A stretch of DNA of 61,812 nucleotides from Gryganskiella cystojenkinii. Its lineage: Eukaryota > Mortierellomycota > Mortierellomycetes > Mortierellales > Mortierellaceae. The notes beneath the pieces were generated by a model. The model was not told the DNA's origin and ran no database searches. It worked only from the letters and a program-made list of their open reading frames with translations. Numbering within the stretch: the first letter of the stretch is position 1; each line of letters opens with the position of its first letter. Where the stretch lies: assembly GCA_015852425.1 (NCBI GenBank), contig JAAAIG010000122.1, positions 1 to 61,812 on the forward strand, read 5' to 3'. Below, piece by piece: positions 22,419 through 32,698 of the stretch. A program made the translations under genes and the position numbers.

Positions 22419-24972
22419 TCAATCAACTTCATCATCTCTCTCGTCGTCGCTGTCACTGTGGTCAGATTCATTCCGTGTCTTTGATGACTGAGTACCTCTT
22501 TTGTTGGATTTCGAAGGGGAGAATAGAACAAAAGGACTGCCCCTCTTAGTTGCACGCCGTGGAGGGGTGGTTGCTCCCGACAGAGCAAACGAAGCTGAAG
22601 AGTCCTGAGGAATCTGTTCCATGGCTGTTGGGGTGTGGCATGGATTCAAGCTAAAGGGCGAAGGTAGTGAAGATGCAATAGCACCCGCGGCCTCACTTGC
22701 ATATCGAACGATGTGCTGCTGTTGTTCACAAAATAAAAGTCTGTTAAAACCCGAAACAAGAGTATTGAGTGCAAGCCTCACATTTTGCTGGCACTTACTC
22801 TGAAACCAAGTAGCACATGCAGAGTGTCCGACCGAAAGAAAGCCTTGAGTTGTGAGGGGTGAGAAGGTAGCCACACCCGGCGACTTGTAGATCGGCCCAC
22901 TCCGAGAACGTCACCATATCTCTTGAGAGTATAGAAATCAAGGACCAAACCACGACTCTCAGCAATAATTGGAAACCAGCGACTGATGTCAAGACCTTGT
23001 CTCTCCAGGTCGAGCAGGATAGCTGTGTTTAGACGTACAGACTTTTTCAGTTGCTGGGTGCACGTCGAGTCTGATACAACTGGCTTGCACTCAAAAACTG
23101 CAACCTCGCCTGTCCATGCACCATCAGCCATAACCCGGATCGTTAGATCTACTTTCCGACCACGCGCATTTTGTTTCGTCTTCCCAAATTCAGTCTCCGT
23201 GATCTCACGACAATTTTTGGATGACTTTGAAGACAGTTCTCCGCTATTCAAAAGTTAAACAACGTAAAAGTGGGTTATTAGCCAGTTTTGCCTTTCATCA
23301 ACGAAATCTAGAAACGTGGTTATTATCGCAACCTACGAAATGACTCGAAGCCCTCCACCATGCAACATGGTGTTCAGGATTTGGCTCCACACAGAGACAA
23401 AAACATGTTCGGAAACTGGCTTGGCAAAGATGTCATGTTCAAGACACAGCAGCAGCTGACACATGATCTTGAGCACCGTGTATCTCTCCTTATCGTCCTT
23501 GGTCTGCCTTGGACTTGTTGACTTTGACAGCAACGAATATACAACCCCTTGAAGATTCTCCATTGACATAGCTGTTGGATCGTCCTCGTCAGGATAAAGG
23601 GCGTCTAACAGATCGTTCAAAAGGATTCCAATATTCCGTGACTCGTAGGCCATGCAAATAGCCTCTGACTCGGTCACAATCTGGGACGATAACGAGAGAG
23701 AACGGCCAGTTGGGGAGATGGTGTTGATTATTCCCGAAACTAGGACGCTAAAGGAGTGAGCACAAGCAGTGTCAGCAGGAGTAAGTTGTTAATGGTGACG
23801 GAAGAGAATAGGGATGAAAAACTCACAATGCATCTTTCTTGTGAATCACGTCTCCAGGTTCCTCGAGCAGTCTCAGGGCCAATCTAAACATCTCGTCATG
23901 GATACCAGACAGACCGGAGGGGACCTTTGGAAGCATTGATGGACGGTCTTGAACCTAGTTGATATTTAGGTATTAATACGATGAACACAAGTGGTGGTTG
24001 CCGATAACTGAAAGATACTTTAGATATGCGTACCTTGAGGAAGATGTACTGGGCCAGCTCATAGAAAGGGCTGCTTTTTGCACGTGATATCGAGAGGATC
24101 TCTTCCTCTGAAATGGTAGAAATCCTCTCGTCCAATTCAGCACCATTGTTGTCTGTCAGATAGATGGACAAAGGAATGATATTAGCAGGTCATTTAAATG
24201 GGACATTTAAGAAAAACGCTAGAAAATCGTGGTATACCCTGATCCTCGGAGTGGTCATTGACGGCATCTGCTGGTTTATTACCAACCAAATCGGATCTGT
24301 TGTCGGTTCCCTCTAGAACAGCTGACAAAGAAGAGTAAAAGAGAAAAAGGTTTATCAAAAGCAATTCAGGGAGTGGACAAAACAAATAAAAAAATAATTT
24401 AGAGGAACGATAGAGTAATGGTCGTGGTACCTGTGGGAGAAGCTTCAACTCCTTGTTGAGCTGACGATGCAGCGCCGGTAAGCGAGGTTCCTGGAGTAAT
24501 ATTAGACCTGGCAGCTTTAATAAGATCGGCGTCTATAGTCTCCGATAGGGCATCGTCTCTGCTGTGCAAGCGTTTGATATTCTTTATCAAACTTGCGCCC
24601 TATATTGTTGCAAATAGTTCATGAGATCAGTTTTGACAGAAAATAAGGACAGGAACGGCATCTATTCTAACTATTACACTATTACTGTACCTGAATCATT
24701 TGGATCTTTCGAGTCACGGAGGTTTTGGGGAGTGTCGTCCAAAAGTCGAGGATTGAGCCGTCATTTTTGTGCTTGTCCCAGAGCTGCTTCATTAAAGCTG
24801 CATTGATTCTCCATTCAGCCATCGATTGCGCCTTACTTATTAAGGACGCGTATGCAGAGTGCGCTCTTTGCTTGCCCTCTTGCGTCGTATAGCCTTTCCA
24901 TTTGAAAAAGGCAATTGGGTCCAGGGCATCGTTGTTTTCAAGGAATGCAATGTCGTCAATCTCGGCGGTCAT
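22419..24972 (-). CDS. Eight-exon protein with a PD-(D/E)XK-like nuclease motif
   Basis: Conserved-looking hypothetical of 645 residues; function unproven. Exons, all in phase with normal GT-AG introns of about 80-115 bp: 24972-24691, 24599-24431, 24321-24238, 24152-24034, 23954-23827, 23747-23337, 23243-22799, 22718-22419. The N-terminal part is helical (DPIAFFKWKGYTTQEGKQRA). A Ser/Thr linker and a helical middle follow. Around residues 425-450 comes ARGRKVDLTIRV and, some 15 residues on, GEVAVFECKP: an Asp then Glu-x-Lys spacing like the core of PD-(D/E)XK restriction-endonuclease-like folds. A QQLKKSVRLNTAILLDL helix follows. The tail is basic then acidic with KRGSPFVLFSPSKSNKRG, a possible nuclear signal. 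The 22798-22719 intron is needed to keep the frame. Similar 'GRK-D...E-K' proteins are, from memory, numerous in Mucoromycota, so this may be a lineage-expanded family. Confidence 0.8.
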
Positions 24973-25035
24973 TCTAGAGGTAAACAAATTGAAGAATGAG
25001 AATATCGTATAAATCTTACTCAATTACTCAATTGT

Positions 25036-25326
25036 TCGCCACCTCTGCCCCATGACCGAAGTCAAAACCAACACGACCAGCCTCAGTTGTTGCTCAACAA
25101 AAGGGCGGTGGACATCTACTAAAATAGTAAATGAACTTTGGCAGCGACAGAGGGAACCGAAGTTCAGCTACGAACAAGAGGTATACTCGCCACCTCTGCC
25201 CCATGACCGAAGTCAAAACCAACACGACCGGCCTCAGTTGTTGCTCAACAAAAGGGCGGTGGACATCTACTAAACTAGTAAATGAACTTTGGCAGCGACA
25301 GAGGGAACCGAAGTTCAACTACGAGC
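25036..25326. repeat. Tandem direct duplication, period 151 bp
   Basis: Copy 1 (25036-25186) and copy 2 (25187-about 25326) start with TCGCCACCTCTGCCCCATGA and match almost base for base, with a few substitutions (ACGACCAGCC/ACGACCGGCC, AAAATAG/AAACTAG). The similarity stops soon after CGAAGTTCAACTACGAG. Open frames across it contain stops, so it does not look like an active coding repeat. The near identity points to a recent duplication in the upstream flank of the PD-(D/E)XK-like gene. Confidence 0.92.
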
Positions 25327-25829
25327 ACCTCTGGAAAAACTAAAAAAGTTGAAGCCAGTAGAACGCCAGCGGATGACATTACCTACAGAGAAACGATGCA
25401 GCAGCGTCTTGTTCGTCAAGTCTCGTAGATATGATGATGAGGGGAAGAGCGTAGTAACGTCGGCTGAGTCAAGAAAGGTAGGATTAGTGAGAAGGGAAGA
25501 GAGATAATCAACGAAGGTGCCGTGATGAAAGAAAAAGGTGATAGCAGGTGTTACTGCAGTGATTGGTTGAAGAAGAAATGCTGAGGGCGCTGATTATGTG
25601 TGCAACACATGCATGAACACGTCCTTTCTGATTTTGAGACTTCTTTCTATTGGGTGAGGAAATACAGTGATTTAATATGCTTGGAAATAACATTGATTTG
25701 CCTAAGATATGGGTGAGGGTCGATATTATTGATACGCTGGGTTCGATCGACGGAATCCTCGATTGACTTGATTTTGTTTTGACGGTGTTGAAAAGCTCCT
25801 TGGACTACCTCAAAAGCACGGTCGCCGCT
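25327..25829. other. Intergenic region
   Basis: About 500 bp with no open frame of protein-like composition on either strand; nothing identified. Confidence 0.5.
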
Positions 25830-26369
25830 TCAAGAAATTTTCAAAGGTCTCATTTGATTCATAACCTCCATCAATTCACCCTCCTTATGTTCAAATTCTT
25901 CAATGAGCGCCTTTTCTCTGGCAACCTTTCGAGCTTCCTGTTCTGCTGCCCTCTTTTGGTCAAGCTGCAGTCGGAGTAGCGGACTAAGTCCGGCCTCCAA
26001 GTCAGGTCCAAGGAAATCCACGTTTTGGTCGTCCTGTCCCTGTGCTTGCTGACCAACGGCGAGAACTGCCTGAGCAATGGCCAGCTCTGCTTGAGCAATG
26101 TCGAGCTCTGCATGAGCAATGTTGAGCTCGGCAACCAATGCATCCATAGGGTCATCAGCCGGCTCCCCAGCATAAGATACTTTCATGCTACCGTGGAACC
26201 TCTCCACCAAGTACATGTGCTTGCAGTGTATCTGGTGTCGCCGATAATCAGTGCATGTGCATGCGAGGATAAGCGTGAAAGCATCGTCGACACGGATAGA
26301 ATACCGTGCATCTGCAGACTGAAAGGATTGGGCTTCAAATACACCAGCGAAGAATTTGATGCTGACCGT
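25830..26369 (-). pseudogene. SWIM zinc-finger protein, 3' exon or 5'-truncated copy
   Basis: The frame is open from 26369 to the stop at 25830 (about 179 codons). It contains ACTCTDYRRHQIHCKHMYLV, a textbook SWIM finger (C-x-C-x9-C-x-H) as found in MULE transposases, MEKK1 and free-standing fungal SWIM proteins. Downstream is a seven-residue repeat (AELNIAHAELDIAQ, AELAIAQAVLA) predicted to form a coiled coil, then a Lys/Glu-rich helix. There is no ATG before the finger; the first one (26216) lies after it, and a TGA closes the frame at 26370-26372. Either this is a last exon whose upstream exon is not visible, or the gene has lost its 5' end. Right at the break lies the 95-bp sequence shared with 40 kb, which favours truncation by rearrangement. 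Confidence 0.6.
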
Positions 26370-26448
26370 TCAGTTGACTGATCTCGTGGTCTCTGAAAAT
26401 ACCGACATTAACCAAGCTTCTCAAAATTGTCATTGAATTGATGCGATA
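26355..26448 (-). repeat. Dispersed repeat, copy A (matches 40215-40312)
   Basis: Both copies share CAGTTGACTGATCTCGTGG followed by TCTCTGAAAATACCGACATT and, further on, GTCATTGAATTGA with only scattered differences. On the minus strand both encode VGIFRDHEISQL plus flanking residues. In copy B this is the C-terminus of an F-box relic; here it is a detached fragment next to the SWIM exon. Confidence 0.85.
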
Positions 26449-26454
26449 GCCTCC

Positions 26455-27425
26455 CGAACCAGAAGAACGCGGTGCTCAGTGCCGACCTAGCCTGTCGTGG
26501 ATTCGACGAGCTTCCAGCGATCAAAAACCAGGAATACGTCTTGACTGGATTCTGGACTTTCAAACTCAAGGTCTTATTGACAACATCCTAAGTGGACATC
26601 ACCTTATCGAGCTTTATTCGACCATGACGCAACGTTGTCGAGACAAAAACTTGCAACGAACTGTTAAGGCTGTGGGGGTGAAAAAATCTTTCTGAAGTTT
26701 AAGCAGCATTGTCGTACTCTTTTGGATCAAGTCCAATTCTCTCAAGTCCATATGCACTAAATATAACTGGCGGGGGTCTGATCACCGCCACCACCAGATC
26801 TGGGGTCGCTCATTAATGGAACTTGCCGAACACCTGCCTACACTCCAACAGTTCTCCGTAAGCAACTGGAGAAGAGGCGACGATTCGCCTTTATTGCTTC
26901 CTTAACGTTTCCCCAATCTGGAAAGTTGGAGAATCAGAGTCGTTGCTGCCAGGCTCCGTGTTGAACGATTCCCGCAAATCGTCCCAAAGGCCACGAGTCT
27001 TGTGCTGGAGATCCCTGGATTGACAGACAATCTCCTGAACACCATCATAGAAACTGGCGATCGAGTCTGGAAGAATATCACCCTGGCGCCTTCCAGTACA
27101 ATCGGACTCGCCTCTCAAGAAATTTTGATGCGCCATGCCAATTCTATTGAACCACTGGTAGCCAAAGGTGTGAGCGGATTGTCGAGTGATAGGATCATAA
27201 ATTTTCCTTCGATCATCGCCCAACCTGAAGCAATTGCACGACCTCACACAGTCGTCCGAGACTGCACCGCTTCGACCTGCGCCTCAATGTACCTTGTGGG
27301 TAAAGGGCGAACGAAGTCGTCGAGGCTAATGAGGAGGCGGAAGATAAAGAAAATGGTGAGGTGAAAGAAGTCGAGGAGAGAAAGAAGGAGGGTTGTCTTG
27401 TTTGAGCATATCAAGTTCAAAGTCG
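26455..27425 (+). pseudogene. Decayed F-box/LRR gene copy
   Basis: Broken protein-like pieces in several plus-strand frames: RGFDELPAIKNQEYVLTGFW near 26500-26570; HLPTLQQFSVSNWRRGDDSP near 26830-26890; a longer piece at 27000-27290 with LVLEIPGLTDNLLNTIIETG and ILMRHANSIEPLVAKGVSGL; and an acidic tail in another frame (VVEANEEAEDKENGEVKEV) near 27330. The MRHA--IE-LV--G-SGLSS block and the acidic tail match the adjacent copy at 27689-28796 (MRHAATVETLVMEGLSGLSS). This is a tandem duplicate that has accumulated stops and frameshifts. Confidence 0.7.
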
Positions 27426-27688
27426 AGGCTTGACGTCTTTGGCGTTGAAAATCGATGGATTGCACCGACATGACGTAACGGGCAGCAGCTTGGAATCAAC
27501 CATCCTCTGACAAAGACCCGATCGCGAACAGGAGAATTGTCGAGGTCTACAAGCATCCCGGTATGTTGACCGAGCTTCATCAGCTCATATTAAGTCACGG
27601 ATGGACTGGCAAACAGGAGTTTTATTACCTGTCGTTTTCTCTCACACCAGGTTTTCATTATCCGATGGGTTGACAAAAACCGGCTCTT

Positions 27689-28796
27689 TTGGATGTGAGT
27701 CGAACCGCTCACTGGATTCGAGTTCCAGAACTGAACTGGACGATAGCAAACCCCGTGTTCAAGTTGATTGTTGACCTACTGGGTTCTATAGGTGTCCTGT
27801 TTCCTGAAAAGAATTGGATCCAGGATGAAAACAACGCACTGGAGTCATGGAGAATGGTGAAAGTATATGCTTTTCGAAGGACTTGGCTCATCACTTGCCG
27901 AGGAACCTGTATAGTTTGGGTTTGGGGTCTACAAAACCTGGGGTCCATTCCGAATCGTACACCTTGTTTGAATCTTGTGACCCAAATGCTGCAGCGATAC
28001 CGTCAGTTGAAACACCTGTCCCAGATCGGAGACCTCGAGCGAATGAAGTCAAATCCCGCAGAACTTGGAGATACCCGTGCATGGCTATTAATGCACTGGA
28101 TCCAGTCCTTGTCACTTCGATCTTTGTTTATTGACTGCCGTCCAGGAGTCCAGACCCGTCACTATCAGATGTGGAACCGAACGATCGAGGATCCCCTCCC
28201 GGAATTACCTTCTCTCCGTCATCTGGCGTTGAGCGGTTCAAGAGGGTCAGATGAGCTTCTTTTGAAACGATGCCCCTGTCTAGAAGTCCTCGAAATGCAG
28301 CGGGGTACGCCCTGGAGAAACACGACTCTCCTCGCAGAACTGAAAGAAGGTACGCCAAAGCTCGTGGGGATAGTGTGGGTCTGGGAAGTTCCAAGAGCAA
28401 CGGACGAGATCTTGGTTGAGTTGTTGGAGGGCGGCGGGGTTGGCAGCAGATCACTTTGGCGACTTCGGGGTAGACCCATATCTCTCAAAGTGTTTATGCG
28501 ACATGCAGCGACAGTCGAAACTTTGGTTATGGAGGGTTTGAGTGGATTGTCGAGCAATTGGGTTAAGCTCTTCCTTCGATCGTCGTCCAGGCTGAAGCGA
28601 TTTCACGGTTTCACACTGTGGAGCTCGAGAGAGCATGCTTTCGATCTAAGTATTGATGTCAGTCAACACGTATGAGAAGAGGACGACGATGAGGGTGATA
28701 TGGAGGAAAATGGTGCAGCGGGGTAGAAGGAGGGGGAGGCTGGTGAGTCCAAGGAGGAGGAGGTTGAGGTCAACGAGGCCGCGGAAGAGTCCCTAA
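27689..28796 (+). pseudogene. F-box-family leucine-rich gene, 5'-truncated, with stops before the acidic tail
   Basis: A long frame (27689-28675, 328 codons) encodes leucine-rich sequence such as LPSLRHLALSGSRGSDELLL, then CLEVLEMQRGTPWRN and FMRHAATVETLVMEGLSGL, as in lineage-specific F-box proteins. No F-box is left at its 5' end, and the frame opens with a non-ATG codon after a TGA; the first ATG is internal, near 27847. The TGA at 28673-28675 is followed in the same frame by EEDDDEGDMEENGAAG, another stop, then KEGEAGESKEEEVEVNE, so the protein once continued through an acidic tail. Lack of the F-box plus two in-frame stops argue for a pseudogene, though a shortened LRR protein could still be made. 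Confidence 0.65.
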
Positions 28797-29527
28797 ATTG
28801 ACTTTGACGACTAACAGGGCGGGCTTTACAGTACCTCGCATTGGCATTCAGCGGACTGCCCAAACCAGATATTGGCGGTGGGGACTGGTTCTTTGTGATC
28901 CATTTGGCGCAAATGTGATTATGAACAGACTCCGTAACTCCAAGTTTATACGCAGCTCGGCGCTCGTAGAGAGCTTGTTGTTGGACACGGCACATAGAGC
29001 CAGTAATTGTCAATTGAGAATGGCCCATGCAAACGCAGTTGGCAATCGAATCACAGGAACACGTTCAGTGTTGGTGACTCTCATTCTCGCTAACATCGGA
29101 TTTACAGCGCCCGAGTAGCTTGAAAAGCAAGCGCTGCTGGATGTCAGCAACTGTGCTAATAAGATCGGGCTGCTCGAGGTCAAGTGAATGCACTTGAACT
29201 GGCCATTGCTCAAGACAATCATAGGATTGTTGAAGCGAGTAGGCATCTGCATCCCCGATACTGTGAGCGATGAGGAGCTGAAAAGGTTAGAGCCTGGCTG
29301 TTGATCCATGACAAAGGAATTGAGTGCTGCTGTATTACAGTTGCCTGATAATGTCCCCCAGGTCGAGTAAGATTGGACCACTTTTTTCCTTACTCCCATT
29401 GTGTATTTCTGTCTCAGGTTCTTTTTCTCGTTCTTGCTCTTGCTCTTGCTGTTGCTGTTGTTCCTATTCAACAATTATTTTAACCTTGTAATTTACATAG
29501 TTATTTCCCACAGTTGCTTCGCTCTCA
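28797..29527. other. Region without a recognised gene
   Basis: Overlapping frames of about 100-150 codons exist on both strands, but none has a recognisable domain. A (CTCTTG/CTGTTG)n-like run sits near 29425-29460. It may hold further decayed F-box sequence. Confidence 0.4.
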
Positions 29528-30115
29528 TTGCATATATCCAATGGCGTCCTGTGCATCCAGACATTGACATTCAACAACAAACAAGACCTCAAGGCACACG
29601 AAAGGATAGTCCATGACCACCATACTTGCTTCATTGGAAACTGTGGCGAGACTGCCTTCGGCAAGTCTCTTTATCAAGAGCATCTCAATGACCACCGACC
29701 AGTCCCTTGTGAGATCAGCAACTGTGCGGCCAAGGTTTGTTCTAAAGTCAACCGAAATAGCCATTGGAGCATTGGAGCGAACTACATGGTTACCCAGTAG
29801 CCTGTGGTAAACCCCCTCATAAGTTTGTGGAGCTCAAAAAGGAAGAGCTCGTAATAGCACCGGCCGCAATCCCTACTCCAGAGTGCGTCGATGAGGTCGA
29901 CGGTAGCAAGTAACCTGCGTTGTTGATAGCTTCGAATCCTCAAAATAAGAAATGTGACGAGCTGAGAGTCTTGCTTTTGATTCCATACTCTGGCGGGAAA
30001 CCGTTCTTGTAATGGACTCAAGCACCAGGAGTACTTAGTCTTCCCAATTGGCTGCAAGATCGACCCTGTCGACAAGGTCATCAAGTATGAACATCAAGCC
30101 AAGAGAGCAAAGTGA
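29528..30115 (+). pseudogene. C2H2 zinc-finger gene relic
   Basis: The frame at 29528-29800 encodes one complete C2H2 finger, CFIGNCGETAFGKSLYQEH then LNDH (C-x4-C-x12-H-x3-H). It is preceded by a degenerate finger ending LKAHERIVH that lacks one Cys, and followed by CEISNCAAKVCSKVNRNSH whose last His is missing (WSIG instead). The frame then stops at 29798. Protein-like sequence resumes in a shifted frame as PHKFVELKKEELVIAPAAIP and again near 30050-30110 as DPVDKVIKYEHQAKRAK. Loss of ligands, a stop and a shift indicate a decayed gene; an unseen intron is the alternative. Confidence 0.5.
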
Positions 30116-30510
30116 GCTCATGACATTATTGCATTCTTTGCCTTAGACGCCTTTTCAGTTCCACCGAACGGACCTTGCTCTTGATCAGCAGTCTTTCGAT
30201 AGGCTGTGCAGGCCAGTGCCCATCTACGGGCAGGCGGCAGGTCATCACTCTCTGAAAAACATGCCGTACCTTACAAGGTTTGTGAAGACCTCCTCAAACA
30301 TCGACTGAGCCTTTCCCTAACAATGACAAACTCGATTTCCACTTAACAGCTCTTGGCACCCAATCTTTCCTTTTTCAAAAAGCCTGCAACAAGAAAGGAG
30401 TAGGGTTATTGAGTTGGAGTGGTTGGAGTGGTTGTTGGAGTGGGGGGGAAAGGAGTACGCGGTAACGCCGCCTTTAATGGTATCTCTCGATCTCAGGTAA
30501 ACTCTCATTT
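30116..30510. other. Intergenic region
   Basis: About 395 bp between the zinc-finger relic and the 3' end of the F-box gene; contains TTGGAGTGG repeats near 30410-30440. No gene seen. Confidence 0.5.
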
Positions 30511-31641
30511 TTATTTGCAGGGAGGTGCTTTTCTGGGTCCGTAATGAAAGTTCCAAAGTTTGGGCCATGTCTCTGAGATCCAAGAGAGATCTGGATCGAG
30601 TTGTAGTCTTGAACGAGCGACCGTTCCCTTCTGTAGTAGTCTGGTTATGCCACCCCCACCAAAGGAATCGGTCGGCGCATGCTTCTCTATGAACATCCAA
30701 CCGATCGATATCTGTTCTAAGGATTTCAAGTCAAAGAGTCGTTGTATCGCTTGTTGGTTTCGGGTCGAGGATCGAGACCAGAGAACGGTGCCAATATCCA
30801 GACTATGAAGACCTTTGCACGACCACGAATCGAGTCCATGGGTGGACGGTGTCGTTGTTGTTGTCATTGTGGTGGTCGATTCCGTCAACCCTACCGGATC
30901 AAACAGCTCGTCGACATCGAATCGTGGGCAGCTATACTTGACCAGACTCGGACAGGAAAGGATTTGCCTGACCGCTTTATGGTCGAGACAAGCCTGATCA
31001 TAGTCGTCATCATAATCAATCTCGAGAGTTTTCAGTCCGCCTCCGGAGGGACAGTCCTTCATTTTTCTCAGGACCTCGAGAACGTCTTGGCCAATAATTT
31101 GGTTTTCGAGTTTGACCATTACGAGTCTCTTGCTGTTGCACCATGTCAAGACTTTGGCAAGTTCATGGTCGTCGAAAGGCCAATCACGGAGGTGTAACGT
31201 CGACAGTCGTGGACAAGGGTGATCGAAATGTCTTGTCAAGTTCATTCGAGATTCGGAATGAGACTTGGGAGACCTCTCTCCAATCAATGACAAGGACTCC
31301 AAGTTTGGGCAAAGAACCGACCAGCTAGCCCTATCTTGACCCATGGGTATACGGTAGCTTTCGCAGTGCTGTTGGTCTTTGGCATCAATACACTGACTGA
31401 GAAGGGCAACACTTAGACTTTGGACGTGGTGACCGTATTTTCGGAGTGCAGCCATAGAGGGCGATCGATGCGTAGACACGACAAAGTGTTCTTGATCAGA
31501 ATAGATTTTGAGATCCTTGTAGATACGAGGATTAAAGGCATGATGCCAAGATCTGGAGACCTGAGAACAGGCGACAAAATCTCTCTGGTGCTCAAGATAG
31601 GTTGAGATTTCCACGAGAATTTCTGGTGGGAGGCACATCAT
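30511..31641 (-). CDS. F-box / leucine-rich protein
   Basis: Likely SCF ubiquitin-ligase adaptor. Single exon, 376 residues from the ATG pair at 31641/31638 (the upstream in-frame TTG is unlikely to be used). The F-box is at the N-terminus (MMCLPPEILVEISTYLEHQR, then ACSQVSRSWHHAF). Leucine-rich segments follow (NLESLSLIGE, LSTLHLRDWPFDDHEL, LKTLEIDYDDDYDQ, SLVKYSCPRFDVDELFD). There is a Thr-rich spacer, and the C-terminus DPDLSWISETWPKLWNFHY is shared with the paralogue at 18334-19677. No inactivating change is visible, so this is one of two intact members of the family here. Confidence 0.88.
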   Translation of the reverse strand: MMCLPPEILVEISTYLEHQRDFVACSQVSRSWHHAFNPRIYKDLKIYSDQEHFVVSTHRSPSMAALRKYGHHVQSLSVALLSQCIDAKDQQHCESYRIPMGQDRASWSVLCPNLESLSLIGERSPKSHSESRMNLTRHFDHPCPRLSTLHLRDWPFDDHELAKVLTWCNSKRLVMVKLENQIIGQDVLEVLRKMKDCPSGGGLKTLEIDYDDDYDQACLDHKAVRQILSCPSLVKYSCPRFDVDELFDPVGLTESTTTMTTTTTPSTHGLDSWSCKGLHSLDIGTVLWSRSSTRNQQAIQRLFDLKSLEQISIGWMFIEKHAPTDSFGGGGITRLLQKGTVARSRLQLDPDLSWISETWPKLWNFHYGPRKAPPCK

Positions 31642-32698
31642 TGACAAATGCTGTTTGTAGTTGGGAACAGAGAATGAACAAGAGAGAGCGCGAAGAAAAA
31701 CGAAGAGCGGATCGAGGGAGAAAACAATGTTATGGTTGTCGAAATATAAAGCTCATGCAGGAAGGACCTGGATTTTATTGTGTCAAATTCCAGTTCACGT
31801 TTCCTTCCGCTTCGATTCCTCATGCAGGCATAACAGACATAACGCTATCCCGCTGCGCGTTCGCAAGTCCAGCGGCGTGAAAATCGACCGCATTTGGATG
31901 AAAAAATTGAAAAATTGAAAATTTGTCATCTCTTTCACCTCTTTCTCATCAACCAAATCCCAAATGTTCATTGTTAATTCCCATTGTGCTCTGACTTGCC
32001 TGACCGCTGTCGTCGCGCCTTTTCTTTTTTCTTTTGCACTCTTGCCTTTCTGGTTAATGAGAAGTCTCGTGGTCAGTAAGTACTATGACTTTCATTTTCT
32101 ATTTTCTAGATATGCACCTAGGCCTTCCGTCTTTCCTCCAGCATCCATGTTTATTTCAGCGCTCGCATGTTGATGTATCCAGAGATCTTTTCGACGGATA
32201 CAAGTTATTTGGAAGCTGGGGTAGAGTCGCCTTTAATTGCAGGTGCAGTCATTGACTGAGGACCTCGTTGAGATCCAGGTTCAGTATAGGCTGAGTCTCC
32301 CTACAGGGGACGAGTGCGCTCTCGCGGACTCTGCACTGCGGTAGCCTAGACGACTCTCCTAAAACCTGTAGGTCAGGAGCAAGACCCATCTAGGTAGACA
32401 GTTCCAATGACAATAAAAGTGCTACTGTACAATATTCACTTCCTATCGCTGGAAATGAAAACCATATCTTTGCAAATGTTCTGTGGTGCGTTCGCCTTCG
32501 GTCAATAAGTTCACTGCAGTGAGTGGGACTGCCTTTTTTGTTGTTTCGCGATTTCATTTTTTTATTTGAGTGGTTTTGGTGGCGCTCTCACAACCTTTTT
32601 TCAGCTCATGCATGATCTTTTTTTTGGCACAAAATCATTTCTCAATCTCTTCATAGACCACATACCTCTTGCTCCCCTCCGAATAGAATCAAATCACA
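31642..32698. promoter_or_regulatory. Divergent upstream region of the F-box and WD40 genes
   Basis: About 1.06 kb between two divergently transcribed starts (31641 minus, 32699 plus). No gene seen; T-rich stretch at 32540-32640 just before the WD40 start. Confidence 0.5.

Noticed and set aside
28663..29474. Overlapping minus-strand frames with Ser-rich and Leu-rich sequence
   Set aside because: Ser-rich part is antisense to the acidic tail of the F-box copy; the rest has no recognisable domain or splice partner.
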